Assembly (NCBI GenBank): GCA_000753575.1 | Contig: JRFF01000043.1 | Coordinates: 1 to 51,718 of the forward strand | Origin: Candidatus Izimoplasma sp. HR2 | Lineage (GTDB): Bacteria; Bacillota_I; Bacilli_A; Izemoplasmatales; Izemoplasmataceae | Length of the DNA stretch: 51,718 bases | Direction: 5' to 3' | Shown: piece by piece, positions 51,595 to 51,718 of the stretch | Layout: each line of letters starts with the position of its first letter | Position numbering within the stretch: position 1 is the first letter of the stretch | The notes under the pieces: generated by a model | What the model was told of the DNA's origin: nothing | Databases searched by the model: none | Seen by the model: the letters and a program-made list of their open reading frames with translations, nothing else | Made by a program: the position numbers and the translations under genes

Positions 51595-51621
51595 AAAAAC
51601 AGAGATTAAAAATCTCTGTTT
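51595..51621 (-). terminator. Terminator of the gene entering from the right
   Basis: AAACAGAGATT-TTT-AATCTCTGTTT followed by TTTAATG on the minus strand. Confidence 0.85.
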
Positions 51622-51718
51622 AATTGTTTACGTTATTCTCTTTATATATTCTTACTTTCTTATTAACAAGTACTCCTACAATCCCAATTATACCAATAAT
51701 AGTTGAAATAATAAATGC
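51620..51718 (-). CDS. C-terminal end of a membrane protein (partial)
   Basis: 33 codons are visible: one hydrophobic helix (AFIISTIIGIIGIVGVLVNK) and a basic/polar tail to a TAA. The rest lies beyond the window. Family not identifiable; could be a transporter or cell-surface anchor. Confidence 0.5.
   Translation of the reverse strand, partial: AFIISTIIGIIGIVGVLVNKKVRIYKENNVNN

Overview
The window is AT-rich bacterial DNA with strong Shine-Dalgarno sites (AGGAGG-type). TGA is a real stop (for example the ATGA overlaps at 38089-38092 and 48342-48345) and tryptophan is TGG, so the code is standard. Intrinsic terminators with long T-runs, CcpA-type cre boxes and the gene content point to a low-GC Bacillota or Mycoplasmatota lineage. 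I would guess an Izemoplasma/Haloplasma-like or clostridial organism, but I cannot fix the genus. Nearly all genes are on the minus strand.

The layout has three parts. (1) Positions 1-1362: the end of a flavodoxin-fold reductase gene and a conserved hypothetical gene, closed by a strong terminator. (2) About 1419-34880: a 33 kb accessory island. Its ends and several internal junctions carry copies of a repeat that matches the anticodon arm of tRNA-Trp, and one copy (2751-2797) still has the whole 3' half of a tRNA-Trp ending in CCA. A second family of junction repeats (33256, 33891, 34455) resembles a tRNA-Phe anticodon arm. Short genes with their own terminators sit between these repeats like beads. 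(3) 34900-51718: chromosomal metabolism.

The island holds, from left to right: small membrane-protein cassettes; a potassium-channel gene broken by two frameshifts; a defence-like trio (GIY-YIG nuclease, HEPN/Abi RNase, nucleotidyltransferase); a six-gene operon (5878-12072) with a class III cyclase-like protein, a GHKL ATPase, a radical-SAM enzyme and a 25-residue CPVCG peptide; and an 18 kb block bracketed by two decayed IS3-type remnants in the same orientation. That block contains a 2264-residue Rhs polymorphic toxin behind two nucleotidyltransferase-type genes, two sigma-factor-like regulators, an RNPP/AimR-like regulator divergent from a 43-residue pro-peptide that looks like a quorum-sensing pheromone, and an alpha/beta-hydrolase behind a third nucleotidyltransferase-type gene. 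Right of this lie a Thg1-like 3'-5' polymerase gene with a G9 tract at its ribosome binding site, and an RNase III-like gene. A recurrent theme is tRNA: tRNA-derived integration scars, a HEPN RNase, nucleotidyltransferases, a Thg1 homologue.

The right part encodes a five-gene set (NifU-like, cytosolic solute-binding-like, HypB-like GTPase, ABC ATPase, zinc-ribbon protein); an HNH protein; a HIT hydrolase; threonine catabolism (Tdh, Kbl); an XRE-TPR regulator; P5C dehydrogenase; a multi-subunit dye-linked proline-dehydrogenase-type complex (Fer2, NAD/FAD, ferredoxin, BFD and FAD subunits); and a prolidase-like amidohydrolase. Together these would take Xaa-Pro peptides and proline to glutamate, and threonine to glycine and acetyl-CoA. 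The promoters of both catabolic operons carry cre-like boxes, which suggests shared carbon catabolite control.
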